A stretch of 64,000 nucleotides of DNA from CAMAVH01 sp964628235 (GTDB lineage: Bacteria > Pseudomonadota > Alphaproteobacteria > SMXQ01): NCBI GenBank assembly GCA_964628235.1, contig CAZVLU010000006.1, forward strand, positions 37,890 to 101,889, given 5' to 3'. Position numbers and translations under genes: made by a program. Of the stretch, positions 54,207-62,651 are shown in pieces (positions within the stretch are counted from its first letter, which is position 1; every line of letters starts with the position of its first letter). Below the pieces are notes generated by a model. That model did no database searches, was not told where the DNA came from, and worked only from the letters and a program-made list of their open reading frames with translations.

Positions 54207-54683
54207 ATGACCGACGCCGCCGACCTGCGCATGTTCGCCGGCCATTTCGCCACCGGCGTCACCGTCATCACCACGCGCGCGCCCGACGGCACGCTCTGCG
54301 GCCTGACGATGAACGCGGTGAGCTGCGTCTCCCTCGCGCCGCCGATGTTCCTCATCTGCGTCGACGAGAAGGCGGCGACCCTCAAGCCGTTGCTGGAGTC
54401 CGGCGTTTTCGCCATCAACATTCTCGCCTGGGACCAGGACAAGGTTTCGACCATCTTCGCCACCAAGGGCGAGGATAAGTTTTCCAAGGTCGAATACGAC
54501 ATGGGCGCCTTGGATGTGCCGCTGATCCGCGGCGCGCTCGCCGTCGCCGAATTGAAGGTGGCGAAGCATTTCAAGGCCGGCGATCACGAGATCATCATCG
54601 GCGAGGCGCAATCCACCCGGGTGATCGAAAGCGCGCCGCTGCTCTATTACCGCGGCAAATACGGCCTGCTCCACCAGAGTTGA
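54207..54683 (+). CDS. Flavin reductase family protein
   Basis: This 158-residue protein is of the FMN-binding split-barrel flavin reductase family: FATGVTVITTRAPDGTLCGLTMNAVSCVSLAPPMFLICV and FAINILAWDQD are typical. It should supply reduced FMN to the luciferase-like monooxygenase encoded two genes upstream, making a two-component oxygenase. It ends the plus-strand operon; a hairpin terminator lies 26 bases beyond the stop. Confidence 0.9.
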   Translation: MTDAADLRMFAGHFATGVTVITTRAPDGTLCGLTMNAVSCVSLAPPMFLICVDEKAATLKPLLESGVFAINILAWDQDKVSTIFATKGEDKFSKVEYDMGALDVPLIRGALAVAELKVAKHFKAGDHEIIIGEAQSTRVIESAPLLYYRGKYGLLHQS

Positions 54684-54708
54684 GCCGCGACCCAAGCCGC
54701 GAAAAATA

Positions 54709-54738
54709 GAAAGGCCGCCTCGGGAGAGGCGGCCTTTC
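54709..54738. terminator. Bidirectional hairpin terminator between converging operons
   Basis: aaaggccgcctc (54710-54721) pairs with gaggcggccttt (54726-54737). The minus strand continues into a T-rich run, so it is strongest for the minus-strand operon and also serves the plus-strand reductase gene. Confidence 0.88.
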
Positions 54739-54780
54739 CATTGTTGTCTGGCCTTGGCCTAAGCCTGAGGCCCCGCGTCG

Positions 54781-54852
54781 TTAGGCGACGAAAAACTCCG
54801 CACCGGCGACGATCCGAGCCTCGGCAGACTTCAGCCATTCACAATGAGACAC
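54781..54852 (-). CDS. 23-residue peptide gene with perfect Shine-Dalgarno
   Basis: GTG at 54852 to TAA at 54781 encodes 23 residues beginning MSHCEWLKSAE and ending AGAEFFVA. It is preceded by GAAAGGAGGTGAT, complementary to the 16S rRNA 3' end, at a seven-base spacing. An alternative ATG at 54891 would give 36 residues, but then the ribosome site would lie inside the gene. It is the last gene of the MarR, aldolase, Bug and SDR operon and is followed by a terminator. It resembles no peptide I can name, including PqqA. Confidence 0.6.
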   Translation of the reverse strand: MSHCEWLKSAEARIVAGAEFFVA

Positions 54853-54855
54853 GAG

Positions 54856-54868
54856 ATCACCTCCTTTC
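54856..54868 (-). promoter_or_regulatory. Near-perfect ribosome binding site of the peptide gene
   Basis: GAAAGGAGGTGAT on the minus strand matches the full anti-Shine-Dalgarno complement, far stronger than those of neighbouring genes, and sits seven bases before the GTG. Confidence 0.8.
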
Positions 54869-54923
54869 GCTGATTGAACATGCTCAAGCATATGGGCAGG
54901 CCCGCCCATTTCGCAAGAGCCGC

Positions 54924-55709
54924 TTAATGCATCATCTGGCCGCCATCGACGTTCATGGTCTGGCCGGTCATGAAATTGCTGGCGTCCGACAGCAGGAACA
55001 TCACAGCCCCCACGAGGTCGTCCGGCACCTGCGGCCGCTTCAAGGCCTTGGTATCCAAGGCCGCGCCGGCATAGGCGTTCGACGTCGTGGCGAGCTGGGT
55101 CTCGCTTAAGGTGAGGCCCGGCGAGACGGCGTTGACCGTGATGTTGTCGCCGCCGACTTCGCGCGCCAGCGCCCGGGTGAAGCCCACCACGCCGGCCTTG
55201 GACGTCGTGTAATGCAGCCGATTGGGCGTGCCGTCGAACACCCGGTTCGACGCGATGTTGACGATCTTGCCGGATCCTTGCGCCTTCATTTGCGGATAGA
55301 CGGCAAGGCAGGAGAGGAACAGGCCGCGCAGGTTCACCGTCATGACTCGGTCCCATTCGTCGGGCGGAATCTCGAACCACGGCTTGCGTCCGAGCACACT
55401 CATCAACGAGGCGTTGTTGACCAATCCGTCGATGCGGCCCCATTTGGCGATGGCGGCAGCCGCCATGGCCTGGGTCGAGGCCTGGCTGGAAATATCGGTC
55501 GGCTGCGAGATCGCCTTGCCGCCCGAGGCGACAATCGCTTCCGCCAGCTCGTCGTTCGAGCCCTGGTCGATGTCGGCGATCACCACGCGGGCGTTGGCCG
55601 CCGCCAGTTTCTCCGAATAGACCTTGCCGATGCCCTTGGCGCCGCCGGTGACGATGATGACGCGATCGGTGAGATCGAGGCTGGGATGGCTGGGCGAAAT
55701 GGCGGCCAT
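54924..55709 (-). CDS. Short-chain dehydrogenase/reductase
   Basis: This 261-residue SDR has the cofactor motif TGGAKGIG (21-28), NNAS (98-101) and the catalytic S154, Y167 and K171 (YTTSK). D46/D48 after the second beta strand favours NAD(H). ATG at 55709 follows caggag; the TTG at 55727 is less likely. It lies 68 bases after a Bug binding protein and 71 bases before the small peptide gene. It probably oxidises a hydroxy intermediate in this operon's pathway. Confidence 0.9.
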   Translation of the reverse strand: MAAISPSHPSLDLTDRVIIVTGGAKGIGKVYSEKLAAANARVVIADIDQGSNDELAEAIVASGGKAISQPTDISSQASTQAMAAAAIAKWGRIDGLVNNASLMSVLGRKPWFEIPPDEWDRVMTVNLRGLFLSCLAVYPQMKAQGSGKIVNIASNRVFDGTPNRLHYTTSKAGVVGFTRALAREVGGDNITVNAVSPGLTLSETQLATTSNAYAGAALDTKALKRPQVPDDLVGAVMFLLSDASNFMTGQTMNVDGGQMMH

Positions 55710-55777
55710 GACAAAGAACTCCTGCAAAAGAAAACGGCCCCGGCATCTCTGCCGGAGCCGTCGAGACTGAACCTAGC

Positions 55778-56821
55778 TTACGGCTTCTTGTAGGTCATCG
55801 CGTCTTTGGCGCGCGCCACGATAGCCTCGGGCGCGCTGAACATTTTGGTCACCAGCGCCTGCACCTCTTCGCCCGAAACGGCATCGACTTCGAGCCGCGC
55901 CTTTTCGGCATCGGCGAGGAACGCCTTGTCCTTCGTCGTATCGATGAAGGCGGCGCGCAAAACCTTCACGCGGTCGGTCGGCGTGCCCGGCGGCAGGATA
56001 TAGGGCCGGCCGAACACAAGCTGGCCATAGACCAGCTCCATCACTTGGCGGTCCTCAGGCGTTTTGGCGAAATCGATGGCGACCGGCACGCCCATCTTGG
56101 TCAACTCGGCGTTGCCCTTGAGGGCCTCCTGCACGAGGATTCGCATCTTTGCCGGATTGAGCCAATCGGGGTTCTGCGTCTTGAGGCTCGACCACAGATA
56201 GCCGCCGGTGCCCTGCACCTCGTTGCGCTCGATGGCGAGGCTCATCTCCTTGGTGCCGGGATAGCCGCTGACCAGGTTGATCTTGGTGCCGAGCACGTTG
56301 TTCAGCACCGAGGGAAAATCGCGGCTCGATCCGCCGGACGTGCTCGCCGCCGAGATCATCTCTTTGGAGAACAAATCCTTGAAGGCAGTCACCGGCGCGT
56401 CGACGCGGATCACGGTGACGCCGACCTCGCTATTGGCGCTGCCGAGATAGATGAACTTCGTCGAGTCATGCTGCACGGTTTTCGGATCGCCGAGCAGCGG
56501 CTGGATGATGGCGCCGGAGAACACCGCGCCGATCGTCGAGCCGTCCTTGGGCGCCTGGGCATAGATGAATTGCGCCGTCTTGTTGCTGCCGGCGCCGGGC
56601 ATATTCTTCGGCACCATGGTCGGCTTGCCGGGGATATGGTTGCCCATATGCTTGGCGAACAGGCGGGCGTAAATGTCGAAGCCGCCGCCCGGATCGGCGC
56701 CGATCATCATGTCCATGCTGCGTCCGGCGTAAAACTGCGCGGCGTCCTGCGCTTGCGCGGAGCCGCCGGCCAATAGAAAAACTGCGCCGGCAATCAGACA
56801 AAGTTCACGCTTGGTCTGCAT
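55778..56821 (-). CDS. Bug (TctC-like) solute-binding protein, tandem copy 2
   Basis: This 347-residue periplasmic binding protein has a signal peptide (about 1-22, GGSAQAQD). QFYAGRSMDMMIGADPGGGFD opens the mature fold, and VPKNMPGAGSNKTAQFIY is the ligand-loop region. It is a close paralogue of the next gene, sharing GADxGGGxD and the C-terminal SGEEVQ segment. No membrane TctAB component is nearby. Start ATG 56821 follows gggagaaa. Confidence 0.9.
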   Translation of the reverse strand: MQTKRELCLIAGAVFLLAGGSAQAQDAAQFYAGRSMDMMIGADPGGGFDIYARLFAKHMGNHIPGKPTMVPKNMPGAGSNKTAQFIYAQAPKDGSTIGAVFSGAIIQPLLGDPKTVQHDSTKFIYLGSANSEVGVTVIRVDAPVTAFKDLFSKEMISAASTSGGSSRDFPSVLNNVLGTKINLVSGYPGTKEMSLAIERNEVQGTGGYLWSSLKTQNPDWLNPAKMRILVQEALKGNAELTKMGVPVAIDFAKTPEDRQVMELVYGQLVFGRPYILPPGTPTDRVKVLRAAFIDTTKDKAFLADAEKARLEVDAVSGEEVQALVTKMFSAPEAIVARAKDAMTYKKP

Positions 56822-56905
56822 CTTGATTTCTCCCTGTAAGGCCGCGTTGATCGCGGCTCGCACATGTGAAAACGGCGCGGGGGGCTAGCCCCGCGCCGCG
56901 AGGCG

Positions 56906-57940
56906 TTACTTCTTCGGAATTTGCGCTTCGCGCGCACGCTGCACAACCGCTTCCGGCGTGGCGAACATCTTGGCGACGAGCTGTTGCACCTCTTCGCCGG
57001 AGACCGCCTCGATGTCGATGCGCGATTTCTTCGCGTCCTCCAACAGCGCCGGATCTTTGAGCGCGGCCATGAAGGCCGTGCGCAACACAGCGACGCGGTC
57101 GCTCGGCACCCCCGGCGGCAGCACATAGGGCCGGCCGAACACGAGTTGGTCGAAGAGCAGTTCAAGCACCTGGCGGTCTGCCGGCGTTTTCGCGAGTTCG
57201 ACAGCCACCGGCACGCCACGCTTGTTCAGCATGTCGTTGCCCTTGCTCACTTCCTGCACGAGGATGCGCATGTTGGGATCGGTCAGCCAACCGGGGTTCT
57301 GCGTCATCAAGCTGGAGAGGAAATAGCCGCAGAAGCCTTGGACCTCGTTGCGCTCCAAGGCGAGGCCGATTTCTCGGGTGCCGGGATAGCCGCTGACAAT
57401 ATTGAATTTCGCGCCGAGGATGTTCGACAACGCGGCAGGGAAGTCGCGGCTGGTGCCGCCGGCCGCCGAGGCGCCGAGAATGATCGGTTTTTCCAGCACT
57501 TCCTCGAAGGATTTCACCGCATCGGCGCGCACGACGCAGAGCGAGATTTCACGGTTGGCGCTGCCGAGATAGATGAACTTCGTCGGATCGTGCTGGATCG
57601 ACTTTGGATCGCCGAGCAGCGGCTGCATGATGCCGCCCGTGAAGATCGCGCCCATCACGCTGCCGTCCTTCGGCGCGACGGCATAGACGAACTGGGCCGC
57701 TTTGTTGCTGCCGGCGCCTGGCATGTTCTTCGGCACGATTGAGGGATTGCCCGGAATGTGGTTGCCGATGTGGCGCGACAGAACGCGAGCATAGACGTCG
57801 TAACCGCCGCCGGCGTCGGCGCCGATGATCATGTCGACGGAGCGGCCTTTATAAAACTGTTCGGGCGACTGCGCCTGGGAAGGGGCAGCGGCGAAGGCGG
57901 TCATCGCGGCGGCGGAAATCAGATATCGCAAGGTAGTCAT
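56906..57940 (-). CDS. Bug (TctC-like) solute-binding protein, tandem copy 1
   Basis: This 344-residue Bug protein has a signal peptide ending near SQAQS. QFYKGRSVDMIIGADAGGGYD and VPKNMPGAGSNKAAQFVY are nearly the same as in its downstream paralogue, and SGEEVQ recurs near the end. The tandem pair probably binds related carboxylates, or diverged after duplication. ATG at 57940 follows gggagac. The 208-base gap before it separates it from the aldolase genes. Confidence 0.9.
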   Translation of the reverse strand: MTTLRYLISAAAMTAFAAAPSQAQSPEQFYKGRSVDMIIGADAGGGYDVYARVLSRHIGNHIPGNPSIVPKNMPGAGSNKAAQFVYAVAPKDGSVMGAIFTGGIMQPLLGDPKSIQHDPTKFIYLGSANREISLCVVRADAVKSFEEVLEKPIILGASAAGGTSRDFPAALSNILGAKFNIVSGYPGTREIGLALERNEVQGFCGYFLSSLMTQNPGWLTDPNMRILVQEVSKGNDMLNKRGVPVAVELAKTPADRQVLELLFDQLVFGRPYVLPPGVPSDRVAVLRTAFMAALKDPALLEDAKKSRIDIEAVSGEEVQQLVAKMFATPEAVVQRAREAQIPKK

Positions 57941-58148
57941 GAAAGTCTCCCTAATGGCTGTCGGTGAGGGGCGATCCTCGACGCCTGGGAGAGCAGGGCA
58001 CGGACGCGGCAATCTAAGCCGCCGTCATTCCACAACCATGCTCCCAGACCGGCCTTTATGTTTTGCAGGATACGGCGCGGCCGCGCCATCCTTTGAAGAC
58101 TCCGCCGGACCCGACACTGCTGTCGGCGCCCGGCGGCGGAATGTGTTT

Positions 58149-58901
58149 TTAGTATTCGATGTCCCAAGCGGTCGGCATGTTGCCGCCCTTCTTGGCCTTG
58201 TTGACGTAGTAATTCCACAGCTTGCGGACGTGATGGTCGCGATCTTCGTTGCGGTTGATCTGCACCATGTCCTCTTCGCTCAAGGGAATCGGCTCCTTGC
58301 CGGCCTGCAGCACTTCCATCATGGCGCGGGCATTTTCTTCGAAGTGGATCGTGTCGGCGGTGAGCGCCGGCAGGCTTTCCGCCACCAGCACCATGCCATG
58401 CGTGCGCATCAGCGCCGCATTGTGCTGGCCGAGCGTTTTGGCCAGGGCCTGGCCCTGCTCGAGCCGCTTGATGTGGCTCGGATCGTTGTGCAGCGGAATG
58501 CCGCTCGCCCAGCGCGCGGCGCGGCTGCGCATCGGCAGCATGGTCACGCCCTTCATCATGGTGAAGGCGATCGCCAATTCCATGTGATTGTGGATGACGG
58601 CGTTGACTTCCGGGCGCGCCTTGAGGATTTCGCAATGGATCACAGTCTCGCTCGGCGGCTTGCCCTTGCCCTCGATCACGTTGCAGTCGAAGTCGACCAT
58701 CAGCACGCTCTCCGGGGAAACCTCGGCGCGGCTTTCTGTGCGCTGCTGGATGTAGAGGGCGTCCTTGCCCGGCACGCGGACCGAGATATGGCCGCTATAT
58801 TCCAGCACATCTTCCATATTCATGATGCGGGTCGCGGTGGCCAACTGCGTGCGCAGCAGTTCGCCGGAATTGCTCTTCGAAAGATCGATTGCGGTCGCCA
58901 T
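58149..58901 (-). CDS. Class II aldolase/adducin-family protein, copy 2
   Basis: This 250-residue class II aldolase/adducin protein carries a metal-site candidate HNH (VIHNHMELAIAF) and a later histidine in MRTHGMVL. Family members include fuculose-phosphate aldolases and non-oxidative decarboxylases such as dihydroxyphthalate decarboxylase. The context (binding proteins, SDR, MarR) favours the decarboxylase or aldolase role in a catabolic path. ATG at 58901 starts one base after the stop of its paralogue. Confidence 0.88.
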   Translation of the reverse strand: MATAIDLSKSNSGELLRTQLATATRIMNMEDVLEYSGHISVRVPGKDALYIQQRTESRAEVSPESVLMVDFDCNVIEGKGKPPSETVIHCEILKARPEVNAVIHNHMELAIAFTMMKGVTMLPMRSRAARWASGIPLHNDPSHIKRLEQGQALAKTLGQHNAALMRTHGMVLVAESLPALTADTIHFEENARAMMEVLQAGKEPIPLSEEDMVQINRNEDRDHHVRKLWNYYVNKAKKGGNMPTAWDIEY

Positions 58902-58902
58902 T

Positions 58903-59676
58903 TTAATACACGGCCTCCTGAGCCAAGCCGGTCCATTCGGTCGGCACGACGCCGCTCTCTTGCGCCTTGCCGACGTAATAGGACCAGAGTTTATAAACAT
59001 GTTGGGCACGATTGTTGTTGCCGCCAAGCGCGTCGAGCTCTTGCTCGGTGAGCGGCTTGAGCTTGCCGATGGACAGAGCCTGCAAACAGGCTTTGGCGTT
59101 CTCGTCGAAATGCACCGCGTCGATCAACAACGCGGGCACGTTTTCGGACACGATCAAGCCGCCGTGGGCGCGGATCAGCGCGCCGTTGCAGGCGCCCAAC
59201 GTCTTGGCGAGGGCTTCGCCTTGAGCGCGCGACTTGATGTGGCTCGGATCGGGATGGGTCGGGATGCCGTTGCGCCAACGCACCGAATGACCTTTGAGCA
59301 GGGCCAACTCGACGCCTTCGACGATGGTGAAGGTGGCGCAAACGTCGGAATGGATATGGACCGAGGCGTTGACGTCGGGACGGGCGCGGAAGACCTCCGC
59401 ATGGATGAAGGCTTCCAGCGGCGGCTTATAGCCTTTCGGTCCCTCGAGCACTTTGCAGTCGAAATCGACGATGCCCATCTGCTCGGGCTTCACGCCGGCG
59501 CGGCTGTCGTTGATGCCGTGGATGACGAAAGCGTCCTGGCCCGGCACGCGCGCGGCGGCATGGCCGGAGTAGCTGAGAATATCCTCGCTGTTCAGAATGC
59601 GCGTCACGGCGGCGAGCTGCTCCTTGAGCGGCTCGAGGCTGGCGCTGAGGTTGGACATTTTGACAGCCGTGTTCAT
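58903..59676 (-). CDS. Class II aldolase/adducin-family protein, copy 1
   Basis: This 257-residue paralogue of the next gene shares RILNSEDILSYSGHAAARVPG, a metal-site candidate HIH (SVHIHSDVC) and RAHGGLIV. The pair is a tandem duplication with only one base between genes, so the proteins may form a hetero-oligomer or act on successive substrates. It follows the MarR gene by 42 bases. The preceding leader contains gggagaga. Confidence 0.88.
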   Translation of the reverse strand: MNTAVKMSNLSASLEPLKEQLAAVTRILNSEDILSYSGHAAARVPGQDAFVIHGINDSRAGVKPEQMGIVDFDCKVLEGPKGYKPPLEAFIHAEVFRARPDVNASVHIHSDVCATFTIVEGVELALLKGHSVRWRNGIPTHPDPSHIKSRAQGEALAKTLGACNGALIRAHGGLIVSENVPALLIDAVHFDENAKACLQALSIGKLKPLTEQELDALGGNNNRAQHVYKLWSYYVGKAQESGVVPTEWTGLAQEAVY

Positions 59677-59718
59677 CTGTTGATCTCTCCCTATACGCGC
59701 TGCAGGACGCGAAATTTA

Positions 59719-60219
59719 TTAAGCGGATTCGGTCTCTAAACTGCCCTTCATGGCGCTCAATATGGTGCGCAGTCTCTCGATGTCGGCCGGCGTGAGGGCG
59801 CGCGCGGCGATGCGGTTGACCTCTGCAGCGAAGGGCAGCAGCTTGGCGCGCAGCGCCCGGCCCTTATCGGTAAGGAAAATATTGACCTTGCGGCGGTCTG
59901 TCGCGTTGCGCACGCGCCGGACGTAGCCGCGCTTCTCCATGCCGTTGAGCGCCGTGACGGTGGTCGGCTCCATCATGCCGACGCGCTGGCTCAGCTCGCG
60001 CTGGGTCAGGCCGTCCTCCTCCCACAGCACGCGCAGGAAATACCATTGGCCGATCGTGACGCCGTGCGGCGAGATGCGGGCCTGCAGCAGCTTGGAGAAG
60101 GCGCGATAGGTGTCGCGCAGCAGATAGCCCAGGCTGTGCTGTGGCAGAAATTCGAGCGGATCGGGAATATCCAATCCCGTCGCGGGCGGCGTGACATGGG
60201 CGTCCGGCATGATCGGCAT
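59719..60219 (-). CDS. MarR-family transcriptional regulator
   Basis: This 166-residue MarR protein has a winged helix (LTQRELSQRVGMMEPTTVTALNGMEKRGYVRRVRNATDRR, about 75-115) and flanking dimer helices. It is first in the minus-strand operon of aldolases, Bug proteins and SDR and probably represses it in response to the pathway's substrate. The 145-base gap to queG holds GATATATC (60283-60290), a perfect 8-bp palindrome that could be its operator. Confidence 0.9.
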   Translation of the reverse strand: MPIMPDAHVTPPATGLDIPDPLEFLPQHSLGYLLRDTYRAFSKLLQARISPHGVTIGQWYFLRVLWEEDGLTQRELSQRVGMMEPTTVTALNGMEKRGYVRRVRNATDRRKVNIFLTDKGRALRAKLLPFAAEVNRIAARALTPADIERLRTILSAMKGSLETESA

Positions 60220-60433
60220 CTATGGTTTTTCCGTCTCTCCCTGGCCGGCCAGCATATAGGACGCGGCGGCGGGGTGCCATTGGATATATCGAAAGCTAAG
60301 GGTTCAAAAGCCAGCAATATCAATCGGCTAAGACATTCCTTGACGGCATGGGCGCGCTCGGGAATTGGGCCTGACTTGCGCCCGTGGTGTCGCGGCGATA
60401 GGTAAAGCCTTCATTTTCCTATCAGGTTCGCTT

Positions 60434-61573
60434 GTGCCGCTCACCCCGCCCGCCGCATCCCGCCAAGTCGCCGATGCCAAAACGGCGATCCTGGCGCGTG
60501 CCCGAGTCCTCGGCTTCAGCGCCGTGGGCGTGGCACCGGCTGACATTGGCCCCGCGGCGGCCGCCGGCCTGATGGGCTTTCTCGCCCAGGGCTTCCATGG
60601 CGACATGGAGTGGCTGGCGGCGCGCGCCCAGGAGCGCGCGACGCCCCAGGGCCTGTGGCCGGCGGCGAAAAGCGCCGTGGTGCTGGCGATGAATTACGGC
60701 TCGCCCAGCGATCCGCGCGCCCTGCTGGCCGAAACCGACCGTGGCGCCGTCTCGGTCTATGCCCGCAACCGCGATTACCACGATGAGGCCAAGAAGCGCC
60801 TGCGCCAGCTCGCCCGCTGGATGGCCGAGACCTACGGCTGCCAGGTCAAATTGTTCGTCGACACCGCGCCGGTGATGGAAAAGCCCCTGGCGCAAGCCGG
60901 CGGCCTCGGCTGGCAAGGCAAACACACCAATCTGGTGTCGCGCGAGTTCGGCTCCTGGCTGTTCCTCGGCGAGATCTTCACCGATCTCGATCTCGCGCCC
61001 GACACGGCCGAAACCGATCACTGCGGCACCTGCCACGACTGCCTCGACGCCTGCCCGACCAACGCCTTCCCGGCGCCGCACCAATTAGACGCGCGGCGCT
61101 GCATTTCCTACCTGACCATCGAGAACAAGGGCCATATCGCGGCGGAATTCCGCCAAGCTATCGGCAACCGCATCTATGGTTGCGACGACTGTTTGGCCGC
61201 CTGCCCGTGGAACAAATATGCGGTGCGCACCGCCGATTACGCCTTCTTGCCGCGCGTCGAACTGACGGCGCCGAAATTGGCCGATCTCGCCGGCCTGGAC
61301 GACGCCGGCTTCCGCCAGGTGTTCTCCGGCTCGCCGATCAAGCGCATCGGCCGCGACCGCTTCGTGCGCAATGTGCTGATCGCGATTGGGAATAGCGGCG
61401 ACGCCAAGCTAATCCCCGTCGCCGAGACCCTGGCCGTCGACGCCTCGCCGCTGGTGCGCGCCATGGCGGCCTGGGCGCTCAAGCGCCTCATGTCTGCCCC
61501 TGATTTCGCCGCGCTTGCCGCCCGCCATGCGGCCGAGGCCGATGAGGCCGTGCGCGCCGAATGGGCCGCGTGA
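60434..61573 (+). CDS. queG: Epoxyqueuosine reductase
   Basis: QueG removes the epoxide oxygen from epoxyqueuosine in tRNA, the last step of queuosine synthesis, using cobalamin and two [4Fe-4S] clusters. Cysteine motifs start at C197 (CGTCHDCLDACP) and C250 (CDDCLAACPWN). The region AQAGGLGWQGKHTNLVSREFGSW and a C-terminal HEAT-like part (about 305-379) fit the family. GTG at 60434 gives 379 residues, the usual length; an upstream start at 60365 would add 23 poor residues. Confidence 0.88.
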   Translation: MPLTPPAASRQVADAKTAILARARVLGFSAVGVAPADIGPAAAAGLMGFLAQGFHGDMEWLAARAQERATPQGLWPAAKSAVVLAMNYGSPSDPRALLAETDRGAVSVYARNRDYHDEAKKRLRQLARWMAETYGCQVKLFVDTAPVMEKPLAQAGGLGWQGKHTNLVSREFGSWLFLGEIFTDLDLAPDTAETDHCGTCHDCLDACPTNAFPAPHQLDARRCISYLTIENKGHIAAEFRQAIGNRIYGCDDCLAACPWNKYAVRTADYAFLPRVELTAPKLADLAGLDDAGFRQVFSGSPIKRIGRDRFVRNVLIAIGNSGDAKLIPVAETLAVDASPLVRAMAAWALKRLMSAPDFAALAARHAAEADEAVRAEWAA

Positions 61574-61601
61574 TAGAAGACGGCCCGAAAGGTAAAGCAT
61601 C

Positions 61602-62651
61602 GTGAAAGTCTCCGACTTCGATTTCGAACTGCCGCGCGAGCTGATCGCCACCCATCCGGCCGAGCCGCGCGAATCGGCGCGCCTGCTGGAGATCGGCGAG
61701 CAATTGATCGACCGCATCGTGCGCGACCTGCCCGATCTGCTGGCGCCCGGCGATATCGTCGTCGTCAACGACACCAAAGTGATCCCGGCCCGCCTTTCAG
61801 GAATGCGCGGCGTCGCCAAGGTCGAGGTGACGCTGCACAAACGCGAGAGCGACTCACGCTGGCTTGCCTTCGCCAAGGGGGCGCGCAAGCTGAAGGCCGG
61901 CGACCAGATCGATTTCGCAGCCGATTTCGCCGCCACAGTCGCCGAAAAAGGCGAGGACGGCGAAGTGATGCTCGACTTTGATCGCGGCGGCCCCGAACTG
62001 ATGGCCGCCCTGGCGCAATATGGCTTCATGCCCTTGCCGCCCTATATCGCGCGCAGCGACGGCCCCGAGGCGCGCGACCGCGAGGATTATCAGACCGTCT
62101 TCGCGCGCCACGAAGGCGCCGTCGCCGCCCCCACCGCCGGGCTGCATTTCACGCCCGCTTTGCTCGCGGCGCTCAAGGCGCGCGGCATCTTGCACGCGAC
62201 ATTGACGCTGCATGTCGGCGCCGGCACCTTCCTGCCGGTGAAGGTCGAGGATACGCGCGACCACAAGATGCATGCCGAGGTCGGCATGATCGACGCCGCC
62301 ACGGCGCAAGCGATCAACTTCGCCCGCGCCCAGGGCGGCCGCGTCGTCGCCGTCGGCACCACGGTGACGCGCACGCTCGAATCGGCGGCTGACGATCGAG
62401 GCATCATCCATCCTTTCGCCGATGAAACCCGGCTGTTCATCACGCCGGGCTATCGCTTCAAGGCGATCGACATGCTGCTGACCAATTTCCACCTGCCGCG
62501 CTCGACGCTGTTCATGCTGGTCTCGGCCTTCGCCGGCCTGGAACGCATGAAAGCCGCCTACGATCACGCCGTCGCGGCGCGCTACAGGTTTTATTCTTAT
62601 GGCGACTGCTGCCTCTTGCATCCCGCAAAAGGCGCGAGGATTTTCGGATGA
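61602..62651 (+). CDS. queA: S-adenosylmethionine:tRNA ribosyltransferase-isomerase
   Basis: QueA transfers and isomerises the ribose of SAM onto preQ1 in tRNA to give epoxyqueuosine. The 349-residue protein has typical FDFELPRELIATHPAEPRESARLL and, near the middle, YQTVFARHEGAVAAPTAGLHFTPALLAALK. It then carries LHVGAGTFLPVKVEDTRDHKMHAE. It starts 28 bases after queG and its stop overlaps tgt by four bases, so the genes are translationally coupled. Confidence 0.96.
   Translation: MKVSDFDFELPRELIATHPAEPRESARLLEIGEQLIDRIVRDLPDLLAPGDIVVVNDTKVIPARLSGMRGVAKVEVTLHKRESDSRWLAFAKGARKLKAGDQIDFAADFAATVAEKGEDGEVMLDFDRGGPELMAALAQYGFMPLPPYIARSDGPEARDREDYQTVFARHEGAVAAPTAGLHFTPALLAALKARGILHATLTLHVGAGTFLPVKVEDTRDHKMHAEVGMIDAATAQAINFARAQGGRVVAVGTTVTRTLESAADDRGIIHPFADETRLFITPGYRFKAIDMLLTNFHLPRSTLFMLVSAFAGLERMKAAYDHAVAARYRFYSYGDCCLLHPAKGARIFG

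Noticed and set aside
54841..54870. 3' end of a 16S rRNA gene (gatcacctcctttc)
   Set aside because: No other rRNA sequence is adjacent; on the minus strand it is a Shine-Dalgarno site at correct spacing to a GTG start.
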